A stretch of DNA of 64,000 bases from assembly GCA_009746045.1 (NCBI GenBank), contig RPFO01001685.1:1-64000 (forward strand), written 5' to 3'. Below are positions 41,780 to 55,000 of this stretch, piece after piece. The notes beneath the pieces were generated by a model. It had not been told where the DNA came from, ran no database searches, and worked only from the letters and a program-made list of their open reading frames with translations. Numbering within the stretch: position 1 is the stretch's first letter; each line of letters opens with the position of its first letter. The DNA comes from Mesostigma viride (taxonomy: Eukaryota > Streptophyta > Mesostigmatophyceae > Mesostigmatales > Mesostigmataceae). A program made the translations under genes and the position numbers.

Positions 41780-44700
41780 CTACTCATCAAAACGCCTCCT
41801 CCTCTTGGGGGGAGGTGGCTTGCCCACAGGGTCTGGCGTGTGAGCGCCTTGACAAGGGTCTGGCGTGTGAGGCGCCGGCCTTGACAATCTGCTGCCACCA
41901 CGTCTTGTTCTGCATGGCAGTCCAAAGAAGGGAGAGAGAGGGGATGCCGTGTTCCGAAACTGCATGCCGGGCTGGGACCACTATAGGTCGTCCAGCAACA
42001 TCTGGATGTAGTTCGTGACAGGTTTCCCTACCCTTTTGGGAATGCCCTTGGGGCCAGGCCAGGTCAGAATGTGCCGCCCTGGCTGGCCAAGCCGCTGGGG
42101 CCTGCCAGACCAAGGGCGGTGTCGACCTGGCTGCATGGTACGAGCAAGGTGTCCTACAAATGCTATCCTACGACCTACGCTGCCTAATTTCGTCCCAAAT
42201 ACGAGGCATACCATGATACAAAGACTCTAATGACGGGCGCTGGGAAAACCCTACGTTAAGAACCTGTCGCAGCATATCCTGTAAACCGTGCCGTTGAGCC
42301 TGGCTGCCAGTGTGGGTGTGAGTGTCCACGCCTCGGCGCCATACGTGAGCACCGTGAGGACGAGGACCTTGAAGAGCATGCGCTTGCGGTGCTCGCCCAG
42401 GCCCTTCGAGCGCCAGTAGGTGTTGAGCGAACAGAGCCTGGCCCAGCTAGGCCAGGCCGATCGATGCGGGTGTCCACATCGTCTGCAGTGCATGTCAGGG
42501 AGCCAACTCCCCAACAGTTTGAAGCGATCGCGGAACGGGACCTCTGTCCCGTCGAGCAGGCGCGGCATGCAGCGGTGGTGTACTGCATGGAGGCCCCAAT
42601 CACCATCGCCTCAGTTTTGACATGAATCTCCAACCCCACCGCCCTCGCCTCCAGGCCCAGACTGTCACTGAGGATCAGGCCCAGTCAGGTCTGAATGTGC
42701 TCGGGGCGCGCGATGAGGGTGATGTCATCCGCATAAATCAGGTCGGCCAGGCGGTATAGCCAGGTTTAACCCCGCCATGCGCGCTCTCCTGTCACGACCT
42801 ACATCCAGATGTTGCTGGGCGACCTAGTGGTCCCAGCCCAGTTTGAGCACCGCATCCACTCTCTCTCCCGTCTAATTTGGACTGCCATATGCAGGACAAG
42901 ACGCGGTGGAAGAAGATTGTGAAGGCGCGCACACGCCCAACCCTGTGGGCAAGCCCCCTCCCCCCAAGCGGAGGCGGCGTTTTGATCGGAGTAGTGTAGT
43001 TAGGATTTTCTAGATAGCTTTGAGTTCTAACTCAAAGGATAGTTCGATCACGCGGCTTCCTCCACCCCATCCATCATGGAATATGTGCTACATGAGCTCC
43101 CCACGGAGGCATGTTATAATTTAATGCGCGCTCTCGTTAAGGATGTCCGGCAAGCCGGGCTCAATTAAACCCAGTAAAGCGCGCACGTGCCCGGCGCATA
43201 TGACCTGGTCCACGACAATAATGATCAGGTATGGGGATCGACAGGACACAACCTTGCCACACCCCGTGGTGAAGGGGGAATGGTGGGGTCCGGTGCCTTC
43301 CGCATGCAGTCCGCACTACTGCCTGTGAGCCCTCATACAGTCGGCGAATATGGCAGCAATAAACGCTGGTGGTACCCAATCCAGAGCTAGGATGGCCCGA
43401 AAGAGCCTCCCAGAGGACCGTGTCGAAGGCCTTGTTGATATATAGTCAACAAAAATGAAGACCAGCGGCAAACTGTCAGGGCAACGGCGACGCACCTCCT
43501 CCATCAACCGGCGCGCGACAAACACAGCCATGACAGTGTTACGACCACGACGGAAACCCATCTGAGACTCAGCCAGGTGTGGGTCCAGCGCGGCGCGGAG
43601 CCTGTGCAGCATCATGCGCATGAAGACCTTCAGCGCGGCGCTCCGTGGAGGCAGACACCCCGGTAGTTACCGGGGTCAGCAGCAGAGCCCTTCTTGTACA
43701 GCATGACGCGGATGGCCGTCTGCCACTCAGCAGGCGGATCGAGGCTCGTCAGAAAGCAGGACACAGTTGCAGAACGCCAGCAGAAGATCCCTAACCGCCG
43801 GGTCAGGGGTCTTAGCTCAGCAGAAAGCTGGTGGTCGGCACCGACCGCCGCGTCGTACCGCAGGCGAGCAAGGGCGCCGTCCAATTCCTTCAAAGTGAAG
43901 GGGTGGACGACGTCGTCGGTGACAAGGCAGCCCTCCTGCAAGGCGGGGACTTGGTAGTCCGCGGCCGAGGCCGGAGGGAGGCGCTGGCGGCGGCGGGGGT
44001 CCGGCAACCCCGAGGCGGGCGGCCGTCTCGGGGTGAAGCGGCGGAGGGGGCGCGCGAGCCCCACCGGTCAAGGAAAACTTGTGGGCCAACCAGCGGTCAA
44101 GGCTGACCGGCGCCGTGCCGTCCCCCGTGTGCTCCACCGGGGTGCGCTGCCGCCGGCCGCCGAGCCGGTCGAGTTGGTACCACATGTCCTTGCCCTGGTT
44201 GCGAGCCTGGCAGGCCTTGGCATCCGCGATGCACTGGGCCGCCTCCGCGTCCTGAGCGTGCTCGTAGGCCTCCACGAGGGCGGCCTTGAGCACTGGTTTC
44301 TGCAGCGGGTCCCGGTTACGCTTGAGGTGGTGCCGGGCGGCCAAGACCTTGGGGTCCTGGCGGTAGAACGGGCCGGGGCGGCGGCGGGGCATGACCGGCA
44401 GGTGCCGGGCCGCCAGCAACGGGGCACGGGCCGCAAAGCCCGCAAGAATGGCGGCATTGGGGGCACCTGTGTCCAGCTCGTCGACGTCTGCCCGGGCGTC
44501 CAGGGCCGACAGGTACTCCAGTCGGCACCGGTTCCGCGCGTGCTCGGCGTCCGTCCAGTCCTCAGGATCTCCCCGGACCGGGCGTAGAGCAGACCAGTCA
44601 GGGCGGACCACTGGGGCGCGGCGCGCGGGGACGTGGAACCGAAGCCGAATGGTCGCGCGCACCAACCGGTGGTCAGAGCACACCATGGGCGTGTCAAACA

Positions 44701-44890
44701 CTCGGGCGTCCAGAACCGAGGTGCACCTGGGCTGCCGTACCACCACGTAGTCCAAACAGGCCTGACGGCCGTTAGGGCTGGCCACGAAAAGTGACCAAGT
44801 CCTGTGAGGGACGTTGGAAGTGGCAGTTGACAGCAACCATCCCGCTATCCCGCAAAAAGGCAGAAAACAGAGAGTGGATGCGGTGTTCAA
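41780..44890 (-). pseudogene. APE-type LINE ORF2 of family A: endonuclease C-terminus and reverse transcriptase
   Basis: Minus strand. Endonuclease end: ACLDYVVVRQPRC and VCSDHRLVRATI (~44760-44640). A Pro/Arg-rich linker with CQARNQGKDMWYQLDRLGGRR follows. RT: GSAADPGNYRGVCL (~43685-43640), SQMGFRRGRNTVMAVFVARRL (~43565-43500), motif A FIFVDYI (~43450, next codons frameshifted), motif B GVWQGCVLS (~43270); after the insert, LADLIYADDITLI (~42750, motif C). Then LTYGAEAWTLTP (~42330), RRIAFVGHLARTMQ (~42170) and the DPVGKPPPP end (~41820). At least five frameshifts. It encodes the part missing from the copy at 38482-39490. Confidence 0.78.
42789..43123 (+). mobile_element. 5'-truncated family A LINE fragment nested in the minus-strand family A LINE
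   Basis: Flanked by the 12-bp duplication ATGCGCGCTCTC (42777-42788, 43124-43135). It carries the last coding segment (FEHRIHSLSR, TRWKKIVKA) and the 3' UTR with stem-loop, matching 39180-39475. Confidence 0.85.
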
Positions 44891-44935
44891 ACTGGGCTGG
44901 GACCACTAGGTCGGCCAGCAACATCTCAGGGATAT

Positions 44936-45000
44936 GTGCTACATGTACATACTCCCAACGGAGTTATGTTCCTACTGAATTAATTCATTGTTGTCCAGAT
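44936..45000 (+). mobile_element. ORF1-only family 1 element, right part (3' end)
   Basis: 'gtgctacat..actcccaacggagttatgttcc' completes the 3' end interrupted at 41286. It is followed by a short 'gaattaattca' tail. Confidence 0.7.
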
Positions 45001-45107
45001 GTAGCTAAGAGGACCTGCATGACGGTGCAAAACAAGTCAAGGGGGCTGACTGCGGGATGGATGGAAAGAGAAAGCAGGGTAAGGAATAAACATGATCAAT
45101 TCATTAA

Positions 45108-45222
45108 TTAAACACGTGCTCCCGTTGGGGAGTCGCGAAGTATTAACCCCAATCGATGGATGGATGGACGAACAATCCTAGTTATCCTACCGGTCTATTG
45201 TATCTATCTAATGCCTAAACTA
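45108..45222 (-). mobile_element. Family C LINE, 3' end fragment (minus strand)
   Basis: Tail 'attaattaaa', terminal stem-loop, 'attaaccccaatcgatgg', and 'taccggtctat'. Confidence 0.65.
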
Positions 45223-45391
45223 ACAAGCGGAGGGACAAGAACAGGAATGACCCTTATTGCATTTTTTTCGCCTAGAATGGGTTACAGGAAAAGAAACCAT
45301 TAAATAATATTTGAAGTGATGCCAGTTCTACATGGCTTAGCTAATGCAAGGATAATCCCCAGCTCGCCCAAGATCTGCGCGCTCTATTTAA

Positions 45392-47132
45392 CCCGTGTTT
45401 TTTTAATTAGAACGCGATATATCGCGTTGTAAGCTTTTTTTAGAACGCGTATAGCACCTAAGGAAAATTTTTTTTCATGGTCATGTATATACTTTCCTGA
45501 AAGCCCATAAATCAAAGGATTTTTTGAGCTACTCAGACCTACAAAATGCTTATTCATTAGAGAGATACACTGGTTTGAATACAGGGGGGTCTGACCATGA
45601 CCGCGATTTCTTGACCCTAGGTCACAAGTCATGTGCTTATTCACAAATGGTTCATGAAAAAAATCTGGCTTCTTGCACGAGCTATGGGCAACATATGCAG
45701 GCTCTGTGAAACAAAACTCAGGCCCATTGGGCCACTGGAGCTATTTTTCATTAGCATCACAATTACAACGCAGTACAACGCAGTGGGAAACATGAGAGCC
45801 CTTCACAACATTACGCAACGACACGAGCCCCATAAACGGGGCCATAGTGAGCTTGGAGGGTCAAAACGTTGAAAATAGGTGTTGTATAAGTTATACTGCA
45901 TCAAACATGCATCAAACATCATGACTGGATGACCTAATATGACTGAATCAGGCAGCCATAGCCAAAGCATCATCCACTCTCACAACGTGTTGAGCACATG
46001 CCTCGTGGGAATGGAGGTGCTGGGTTTTCATTCCATAACGCATGCAATACTGAAAGAAAGAGGCACGTGTAATGCAAGGCTTGGATAGGTTGAGTGATCC
46101 ATGAGCTTACATGCAGGCAAAGATGACGCTGGAATGCATGCTAGCTAGCAAATGGTGGCAAGATGCTAACAACACATGATTATACACCATGATTATGGGC
46201 ACCCAGCTGATCTTCTTGCACAATCAACGCAGTATAAACCATCAACATCCAATCCTCACGATATATGCACGGCTTGACGACGTATACAGCACCTAAATAC
46301 TGCACAACTGCAACCTGCTATGGCTGACATGCAAGCAACGTCGAGTAGGATGGCGGTCTTAGAGAGGCTGGGCAGAGGTCGGTAGAAATAAGTGGAAAAC
46401 TGGCAGAAACTAGGTAGAAACACGATATACTTACGCCTGCAAGCACTATTGAGCCGGTGGCAGAGGCCATTTCCAGGAAAATACAGCATACCGTAGCAAT
46501 AGCCACGGTCACGCCTTACGCTATTTGCAGGCACCATCATGCCCGGAGCTACCCAATAAAAGTCTGCACAAATCTCGGTTTAGCCGAGAGTCCGGGCGTT
46601 CGGAATGAATAAACATGTGTTAAGAAGTCGAAACACCATGGAAATACCAAGCATGGTGCCGCAGCAGACCCGAGTCTTGACGTAATAATATGTATGCCGG
46701 TTTCCAGGGTTTCCGCATGAAAGTTGGGTGAGAAACTGGAAAAAACTACGTTTCCTTTGCCCCAGTACCTCAACAAACTCGTAGAAACCTAATTATCAAC
46801 CTTTGAACGCATCATCATGGTCGTGCTACCCAACAGCCACTGAAATTCGCGCGAAAACTGGCGAGATCTACCTGCCGCCATCGCCGTCGTCTTCACCTTC
46901 GTCCCGCGAAAATGCCTGATTTCAGTGGTACATATTTGTTTGCAGCTGTCACAAAAAAAATACCAAAAATACCAGGATTTTTTCTTGAATTCTATGAGAT
47001 GTTTCTGACCTATCTTGAAAGTTTCAGACCAAAAATCGCATGTTTAATAGGTTTGCCACGTGTCAGATTACAACGCGATACATCGCGTTCTAACCCTACA
47101 ACGCGATGTATCGCGTTGTAAAAAAACACGGG
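45392..47132. mobile_element. TTAA-flanked element C, copy 2 (inverse of copy 1)
   Basis: TTAA at 45388-45391 and 47133-47136. The sequence is the reverse complement of 23546-25282 with few differences (for example 'aacattacgcaacg' here against the equivalent of 'aacatgacgcaacg' there). 1741 bp. Different flanking sequences at the two sites show independent insertion rather than segmental duplication. Confidence 0.85.
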
Positions 47133-47136
47133 TTAA

Positions 47137-47792
47137 GGGCAACTCTTCAATGAGATTGGACACGATGCCTCTGATTGAGATCATCAAAGGAGTTCTTGCC
47201 AACGCTCTGGGTGCGTCCAAGAAGCAATCAGCACATGCACCGAAGATAGCATAGAATATACACATGACTGCACTCGTGCTCAATGCATGGTATGGGGTTG
47301 TGTGGAAATCCCAATTCCAGTGCCACGCAAGCATGCCGTGACTCTCGGACATGAAAGCACACCACTGGCATCAGAGGCGCCAATATTCCTCGTTTCGCAC
47401 CCCTGTCCAACACATGCATGGAAAACAGGCTTCTGCTGCACGTCCATGTTTCGAGCCCGACAGTGCAAGCTGATCCCGGCACAAAATCATTTTCACAAGC
47501 CATTGCCAGGGGGATCGCACTCTTAGGTGTCAGCATCGTATTTGGGCTGCATGACTGGCCTGAATGGTTCAAGGCACTACTGTTTCTTCGGACTTTCCAG
47601 GAATACTGCAAGCCATCTCTGCAGTGATCCAGGGCCCCAACAGATGGCCCAGATTCGCATTTCGATGTCCATGCTTGCATGGCACAGGCGCCGCAGTAGG
47701 TCATCCGCAAGCTGCGTGGTAGGCACGCATGGTCTGTGCTGGACCTCGACCCAGAATGTCTCCTCGTGGAAGTCTCGAAGAAGGAGGCTAGC
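47137..47792. other. Between element C and the TMEM230-like gene, no gene recognised
   Basis: Short frames on both strands, for example 47418-47627 plus (with IARGIALLGVSIVFGLHDWPEWFKALLF, hydrophobic) and a minus-strand frame overlapping the next gene. I cannot place either in a family. It probably includes the 3' UTR of the TMEM230-like gene. Confidence 0.4.
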
Positions 47793-48086
47793 CTAAACTT
47801 CGGGAATATCACGAAACTTAAACCCCTTCGCGCCTTTCCACGCCCAATATGCAATCCTAGTCTCGTAAAATCCTGGAAGGAACAACAGGAATCCCAGGAA
47901 AGTAAGCGTAATTCCACTTGCGTTGGGTCCTCCAATCTTTTCCAGCCAAATAAATAAGCCTACTATGATGCCAACTGCGCCAGCAATGAAGAGAAAGAGC
48001 GCCAAAGCAACTTTCCGACGCACAGCCCATGGATCATATTCGATGGCCCATGAGTCGATCGTGATATCTTCGACTTGCGTGGCCAT
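47793..48086 (-). CDS. TMEM230/TMEM134-family membrane protein
   Basis: A single exon of 97 residues, MATQVEDITID to FRDIPEV, a normal size for the family (human TMEM230 is 120). Two hydrophobic helices, residues ~26-50 (ALALFLFIAGAVGIIVGLFIW) and ~59-80 (ITLTFLGFLLFLPGFYETRIA), form a helical hairpin, followed by the family signature YWAWKGAKGFKFRDIP (A-W-G-x2-GF-F-x2-IP). In animals the protein works in vesicle trafficking (secretory and recycling vesicles); the role here is inferred. The ATG at 48084-48086 is the first in frame. The promoter is probably shared with UBA1. Confidence 0.85.
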   Translation of the reverse strand: MATQVEDITIDSWAIEYDPWAVRRKVALALFLFIAGAVGIIVGLFIWLEKIGGPNASGITLTFLGFLLFLPGFYETRIAYWAWKGAKGFKFRDIPEV

Positions 48087-49004
48087 GTTTATCCACGATA
48101 GCGGGAATTTATGCTGGTGCAGACTTTTCCAAAATTATTAGCGGTCCGCAGCCAAAACCGCATGACCAGGTAGTGGACAGTGACACTCAGCTCTTTCAGT
48201 CCAGAAAACTGCTGTCAATTGGTTTCTAAAAATTTGGCTTGGTCAAAAACTTACACAGGTCAACAACCATCACATACTGAAAATAGTCCCGTTTCTGCAA
48301 CAAAAGAAAATATCGTTATCCGTCTTATGGCGGTGCCAGCGTAGGCAGGAAGTCAGCTCCAGGAGGAATTGAGCCACCGTAGCAAATCCAACAGTTACAA
48401 ATATGTCTAATTTACTCGGTTGTCAACTCGTACTTAACCTACCTGTGCATGAATAACGCAGGATGTTCGCGTCGGTCAAGGACCATTTTTGACGAGGAAA
48501 CACGTCTTCTCACGCGATACCCGGTCTCCGATTTTCCGCAAGCGTGCTCATCCAAGTCAATCAATTCCCACGCCGGCCGAGTGCTCGCTCCGACCATGTC
48601 TACCGTGTCTGGGCGCCTGCATCTAGTAACCTGGGTGCGAGAGCCGACTATCGCCATTCTAGAAGGCCCGCCTACTCGGGGTAGGCTGCGCCAAGGACGC
48701 CCCTAGAGATCGCCCAGGTGGCTAAGTATCGAGAAGGTTTGGCGGGAACGTGAGTTCCGTGGCATTCTGGGCTCGCGCTTGCCAGTTGCCACGCAGCGAT
48801 AGCAGTAGGCTGTTCTATGCTGTTACTTGCAGTGCGGTCGCGCGTCCCCTTCTTCCAGACTTCAAGCCCTTTCTTCCAGACAGGCGGGCACGCGACCAAC
48901 TTGGTGTCGCAGCCGGCTCCTGGCGAGAGAGAGCACGCCATAATAAGAGGATTCCACGCGACGGGAAAACGCGCCCACGGCGCTAGCGGAGCGGGTTACC
49001 TTGT
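48087..49004. promoter_or_regulatory. Divergent intergenic region between the TMEM230-like gene and UBA1
   Basis: 918 bp separate the two start codons on opposite strands. No convincing coding frame. It probably holds both promoters and 5' UTRs. No TATA box or defined factor site is claimed. Confidence 0.5.
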
Positions 49005-52000
49005 ATGCAATCGAAAAAGAAGGCGCCTTCTAGCCCGCCGCACAGCCCCTCGTCTCTTCCACAGCCAAAGAGAAGCCGCGGGCCCGGGATGGCGGCCACC
49101 GACATGGAGCTCGACTATAACATTGATGAGGATCTTCATAGCAGGCAGCTTGCGGTCTATGGCAGGGAGTCGATGCGGCGGCTCGTAGGAGCTAACGTAC
49201 TTATTTCCGGGCTAAGGGGCCTTGGCGTTGAAGTTGGTACGTTTTGTAATAGTTGTTGCTTCGTTCTCTGCCTCATCGGCAGTCGAGTGAGGTTTCCCGC
49301 CCCTCGAGGTCTGCCGTCTTCCTGCAGGATCGTTGCCCTGCTGCAGTGCGCTGCCTTCATATTCTGTCGACTTTGTTTTTTTTTCTGTGGCTGCCAGCCA
49401 AGTCATGTGCCGAATCTTTTGTGGCAGGCATTTTGCTGACGGTTTGGTGTGGTTTGTAGTGTAAAATCTTTTATCGGAGCAGGAGTGTATGTGAATTGTG
49501 TGACTAACTTTTAGTCACACAAAAGGCGGTGCTGTGGTTGTTTCTCATTACGCGAACTACGTTCGCCTGTAAATCGCCGGTGGCTGGGCCCGTGAATTCC
49601 CTTTGTTTTTGCAGCAAAGAACGTGATTCTGGCAGGCGTGAAGTCGGTGACGCTGCACGACGAGGGCGACACCGAATTGTTGGATCTGTCTGCCCAATTC
49701 TACCTCACGGAGGCGGATGTGGGAAAGAACCGTGCGCAGGCCTGCTGCTCCAGGCTGCAGGAGCTGAACAACAGCGTGCACGTGTCCGTCCACCATGGCC
49801 CACTGACGCGCGAGTTCCTGACCGGCTTCCAGGTGTGGTGGCACTTGCTGGCATGGCATCCCTTCGTTGGGGGCGTAGCCAGGAATAGCTTCATGCGCTG
49901 TTGTAATACTGCAATGCAGGGAAATTTATATTTAAAGGATTTCGTCCACATGGGAAGGTTTGGCTCGGGGATGGTAGGCAAGGTATAGGATGTAGAATGG
50001 CTAGTACATATAATTACACGTAAACACGGTACTTGATATGCAGGCAGGCCTCTGGGCCATCCACGGTTAGCCTCAAGTCTTTGGCCCTCTTAGGTCCATG
50101 CCCTTTAGTCATGACTTCGCGTTGCACTGCCCCTTTCAAAAGGATCATTGGCTGCTGTTTCATGGAGCAGAAATCAGGTCGACATCTAGACATTATGGCT
50201 GGCTATGCTGCATGACTGCCACACTCCAAGTAATGCTTGTGTCCCTAACGCGGAGTTTAAGTTTCTTGGAAGGCTTCACTAGGCATTACCCATGCAGAAT
50301 TGGTTGTGCTACCGCTGCCCCTGACTACAAGTCCATCACTGGGCGCCGGGGTGTGCTGGCTGCCATTACTATATATATGCCCACCCTAGTATTGAAGTCT
50401 ATGAGGTTAGTGGCTATCATCCCGTCGCTCCTACCTTTCCTTTTTCTAACATGGACGGATCATTATGCAGTCTTCTAATGGCGAATGCAGCTGGCTGTGG
50501 GCTGAACTTGGCTCAGGGTGAGGGGGGGATGAGGCCACATTTTTTTGGTTATCCAGGGTGTCAAGGGTTGCGACCACATCACAGTTACCATTCTCGGTCC
50601 CCCTGTCACCAGCCTGCACGGATGCTCTGTGGTCGTTCATAGCCTTCGCGTGGGGGTCATGCCAGCATGCGCAGGTGTGGCCATGTCGCCTTAAACATAA
50701 ACTCCCTGCCACCAAAATTCGATTTTTGTTTTCCAAGTCCCTGTTTAGTTTGGACGTCTGGGCTGCGGTCGGCTGCGACTGTGTGGGCGCATTTCTGCCT
50801 GGCCGTGCTGCCCATGTTCCTGCCCACCCCACCCCACCCCAGCCCCTACCCCACCCCACCCCACCCCACCCCACCCCACCCCACCCCACCCCACCCCACC
50901 CCACCCCACCCCACCCCACCCCACCCCACCCCACCCCACCCCACCCCACCCCACCCCACCCCACCACCCCACCCCACCCCACCACCACCACCCCACCCCA
51001 CCCCACCCACCCCACCCCACCCCACCCCACCCCACCCACCCACACCCACCCCACCCCACCCCACCCGAACCCCACCCCACCCAAACCCCACCCCACCCGA
51101 CCCACCCGACCCCACCCGACCCACCCGACCCCACCCGACCCCACCCGACCCCACCCCGCCCGCCCCCCCGCCCCGCCCCGCCGCCCGCCCCGCCCCGCCC
51201 CGCCCCGCCCCGCCCCGCCCCGCCGCCCGCCCCGCCCCGCCCCGCCCGCCCCGCCCGCCCCGCCCGCCCCGCCCCGCCCCGCCCCGCCCCGCCCGCCCCG
51301 CCCCGCCCCGCCCCGCCCCGCCGCCCCGCCCCGCCCCGCCCCGCCCCGCCCCGCCCCGCCCCGCCCCGCCCTGCCCCGCACCCACCCACCCACCCACCTT
51401 GCGTGCCGGTTCTTTGGCTGGTTGGGTGCCCAGTTGCGGCGGTGATCGAACATGCGTCAGCTCATGGTCATGCAAGAACTGTGCCATGCGGGTAGCCCAT
51501 CATCCCCCCCCCACACCTTTCACTGTCACTTGCTCACCCCCTTTTCCTGCCCCATTCCCTCATCCCCGTAGTCCTTCCTCACTCCCCACCCCTCCGTTCT
51601 GCCCCTTGGCCCCGCTCCTGCCTCCCCCTCGCGGCCCCCAGGCGGTCGTGTGCACCGACATGCCCTACGCGGCCGCTGCCGCGGTGAACGAGATCTGCCA
51701 CAAGGCATCCCCCGCAGTCCCCTTCCTTCGCGCCGACATCCGCGGTGTCTTCTGCTCTGCGTTCGCCGACTTTGGCCCCTCATTTGAGGTGACGGACGTG
51801 GACGGGGAGGACCCCCACAGTGGCATCATCGCGTCCATCAGCAACGGAAACCCAGCATTTGTCACGTGCATCGATGATGAGAGGCTCGAGTTCCAGGACG
51901 GGGAGACGGTGACGTTGTCGGAAGTCAAGGGGATGCCGGAGCTCAACACCGGCACATACAAGGTGGGGGTGGGGTGGGGTGTAGCGGCACATACAAGGTT

Positions 52001-55000
52001 GGTGGCGACTGTGTGCAGGGCTGAATGCTTGGGTAGTCGTGGTGGGGCCATGAATGTGGGTGGGTGGGTGGGTGGGTGGGTGGGTGGGTGGGTGGGTGGG
52101 TGGGTGGGTGGGTGGGTGGTGTGGTGGGTGGGTGGGTGGGTGGGTGGGTGGGTGGGTGGGTGGGTGGGTGGGTGGGTGGGTGGGTGGGTGGGTGGGTGGG
52201 TGGGTGGGTGGGTGGGTGGGTGGGTGGGTGGGTGGGTGGGTGGGTGGGTGGGTGGGTGGGTGGGTGGGTGGGTGGGCGGGTGGGTGGGTGGGTGGGTGGG
52301 CGGGTGGGCGGGCGGGCGGGCAGGTGGGCGGGCAGAAAGGACGGCGGGCGGGCGGGCGGACGGGCAGGTGGGCGGGCAGAAAGGACGGCGGGCGGGCGGG
52401 CGGGTGGGTGGGGGGATGGCATCCCGTACAAGGCGGGCGGTGACCCCGTGTGTGTCCGGATGGCATTGAAGAGATGTGGTCTGTTTCGTGTTGGTGGGCG
52501 GGGTTGGGGGTATGTTTCACCCTCCTCGGGGCGGCCATGGTGGTGTGGGGACAATGCAAATTTTCTCAGGGTACAAGAACTCAGGCTGTTGGGTTGAGGA
52601 TAGGGTTAGGGGGGCGGGGGGGGTGGGGGGGGTGGGGGGGAGGGGAAGGCAGTTGGGTTTAGAATGGGTGGGATTTGGGTGGGCTTGTAATGTTTTTTAT
52701 GTACATTGTTCACTTCTTGTGTGCCACCTTTCAGGGCACGGGAACGCGCTTGGGACAAAATTGTGTTGGGGCTATCGTGTCTTTCCATAAATGGCATTCG
52801 CTCAATTCGGGGCATTTCTTCACCACCACCATCATCGCCTCATCACCTGACATCCTGTTTCCGTTCTGCCTACTCTTGTCGTGTGGCGGCCACCGGCCAG
52901 ATTTCGGGCGTGAAGAAGCACTCCTTTTACCTGGAGGCGGACACCACCCAAATGGGCACATACGTCAGTGGGGGTATTGTCACGCAGGTAAGCCCAGCGT
53001 GGCACCGCATGCCGGGCAAGGGTGGTCGCGCCGAGGGACCACTTTTACCTCCCCATTCTGGATTCCGCTTGCTATTTTTTTCTTTTCTCTTCGTGCTTGG
53101 GACTTGAGGGGGTCCCTTGGGCACGGGGATGCTGTTCCATGGAGGGAATATCTGTCTGCTTGCATATATGTTATTCCACAGTCCACATGCATTCATTCCA
53201 CATCACTATGCATGTATGTCCACATCACTCATTCATGCTGCACTTGGTTGTTTCGACATTCAAGCTGTGGACACTATCTGGCTGAACATGATAGTAACCT
53301 AATATGACATAGTCTGTGACGAAACATTATAGTAAATTATTATGACTTACTACTCGGCCAATCCCTTGTTGCCAGGTATGCAGGTATGCCTCCCCCTCCC
53401 CGCTTGCATCCCTCTGTCTTGATTACATCCCTGACACCTCATGTGTTCTCTGATTTTGCCCCCTTCGCCACCCACCCACACCCACGTACCCACCCTCGGA
53501 CCCATCATTCCCCACCCCCCAGGTCAAGCTGCCCCAGACGCTCCACTTCAAGCCGCTGGCGTCCGCGCTGGCCGACCCCGGCAACTTTTTGCTGTCCGAC
53601 TTCTCCAAGCTGGACCGCCCCGCACAGCTGCACATCGCGTTCCAGGCACTTGACCTGTTTGCCGCCGAGAAGGGGCGGCTGCCCTTCCCCGGCAACGCGG
53701 CGGATGGCAGCGCGCTGCTGGCACTGGCGCAGCATGTGAATGCGTCGGCCAGCAGCAGCACCAAGGTGGATGCGGTGGACGCGGCGCTGATGTCGCTCGT
53801 GGCCGGCAACGCAATGGGTCAACTCAGCCCGATGGCGGCCATGCTGGGCGGCGTGGTGGGCCAGGAGGTGGTTAAGGCCTGCACCGGCAAGTTCTCGCCC
53901 CTGCACCAGGTGAGCATCCAGGGGGGTGGTCACACATGCCACCCACGTAGTTGCAGCCATGTGGCATATGTGGGTGCATGTGCGCTTGGCTCCGCAGCTG
54001 CCGTAGTGAGCGGTAGCCTGCATCCTTGGCATGCTCATCCTTGCCACCAGCTGTCTCGCTGGGCCATCGTTTGTCGCAGTTGTACCAGGATCGGATATTT
54101 GCGTTTGTACATGAACCGGATGTTTACGTTTGTACAAGAATCGGAGATTTACGTTTGTACAAGAATGGGATATTCACGTTTGTACTAGAACCGGATATTT
54201 GCGTTTGTACAAGAACCGGAGATTTACGTTTGTACAAGAATAGGATATTCACGTTTGTACAAGAACCGGATATTTACGTTTGTACAAGGATGGGAGATGT
54301 GAGGTTGCCCCAACCATGCAACCATAGGAGGCCGTGGAGGGGGGGGTGTTACCCTCCGGCATGACCTTTGAACCTGCCTTGCATCGACTTGCGACCCCCC
54401 CCTTGTATGATCCTTGATACCCTCACACACCGCTGTCGCTTCTGTGGGGTGCCTGCGCTGTGCTGAGCCTGTCCACCTGTGTGCCCGCTCCCCCCCCCCC
54501 CCCCCCCCCCCCCCCGGTCCAGTTCTTCTACTTTGACAGCGCCGAGTCGTTGCCCAATGCGCCGCTGCCGATGGAGGAGCTGCAGCCGACCGGCAGCCGC
54601 TACGACGGGCAGGTGGTCGTCTTTGGCCGCCAGTTTCAGGAGAAGCTCGCGCAGCTGTCGGTGTTCCTCGTGGGGGCCGGCGCGCTGGGCTGCGAGTTCC
54701 TGAAGAATCTGGGCCTCATGGGTGCGTGCATTCGACACGTGGGCGCATTAGATACGTGGGTATGTGAGTAAGGGAAACAGCCGCACGGGACGTAGGTGAA
54801 GTTTATGGCCTAACGCCGTCTTGACTTAAGCCCTGGCCGCATGGGTGCATGTGTGAAAGGAAGTTGCCTCATGGGTGCGCGCGTGAAAGAATAATAATAG
54901 GCTCATAATAATAGGCTCATGGGTGCGCGCGTGAAAGAATAATAATAGGCTCCTAATAATAGGCTCCTAATAATAGGCTCATAGTAATAGGCTCATGGGT

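Larger units (their letters stand above)
41287..44924 (-). mobile_element. Family A LINE, nearly full reading of EN and RT, minus strand
   Basis: Flanked by the 11-bp duplication CTCAGGGATAT (41276-41286, 44925-44935). From right to left on the minus strand: endonuclease end and linker (44890-43820), RT (43700-43140 and 42770-42250), C-terminal region (42250-41780), 3' UTR to 41596, then a second, partial copy of the 3' end (41287-41595). A 335-bp LINE fragment interrupts it at 42789-43123. The 5' half of the endonuclease is missing. Confidence 0.8.

Noticed and set aside
47228-47935. 235-residue minus-strand frame overlapping the TMEM230-like gene
   Set aside because: It overlaps the clear TMEM230 coding sequence in another frame and has no recognisable domain.
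50667-52469. 600-residue plus-strand frame rich in Pro and Gly
   Set aside because: It covers UBA1 intron 2, exon 3 and intron 3; only exon 3 (51642-51962) is real coding sequence.
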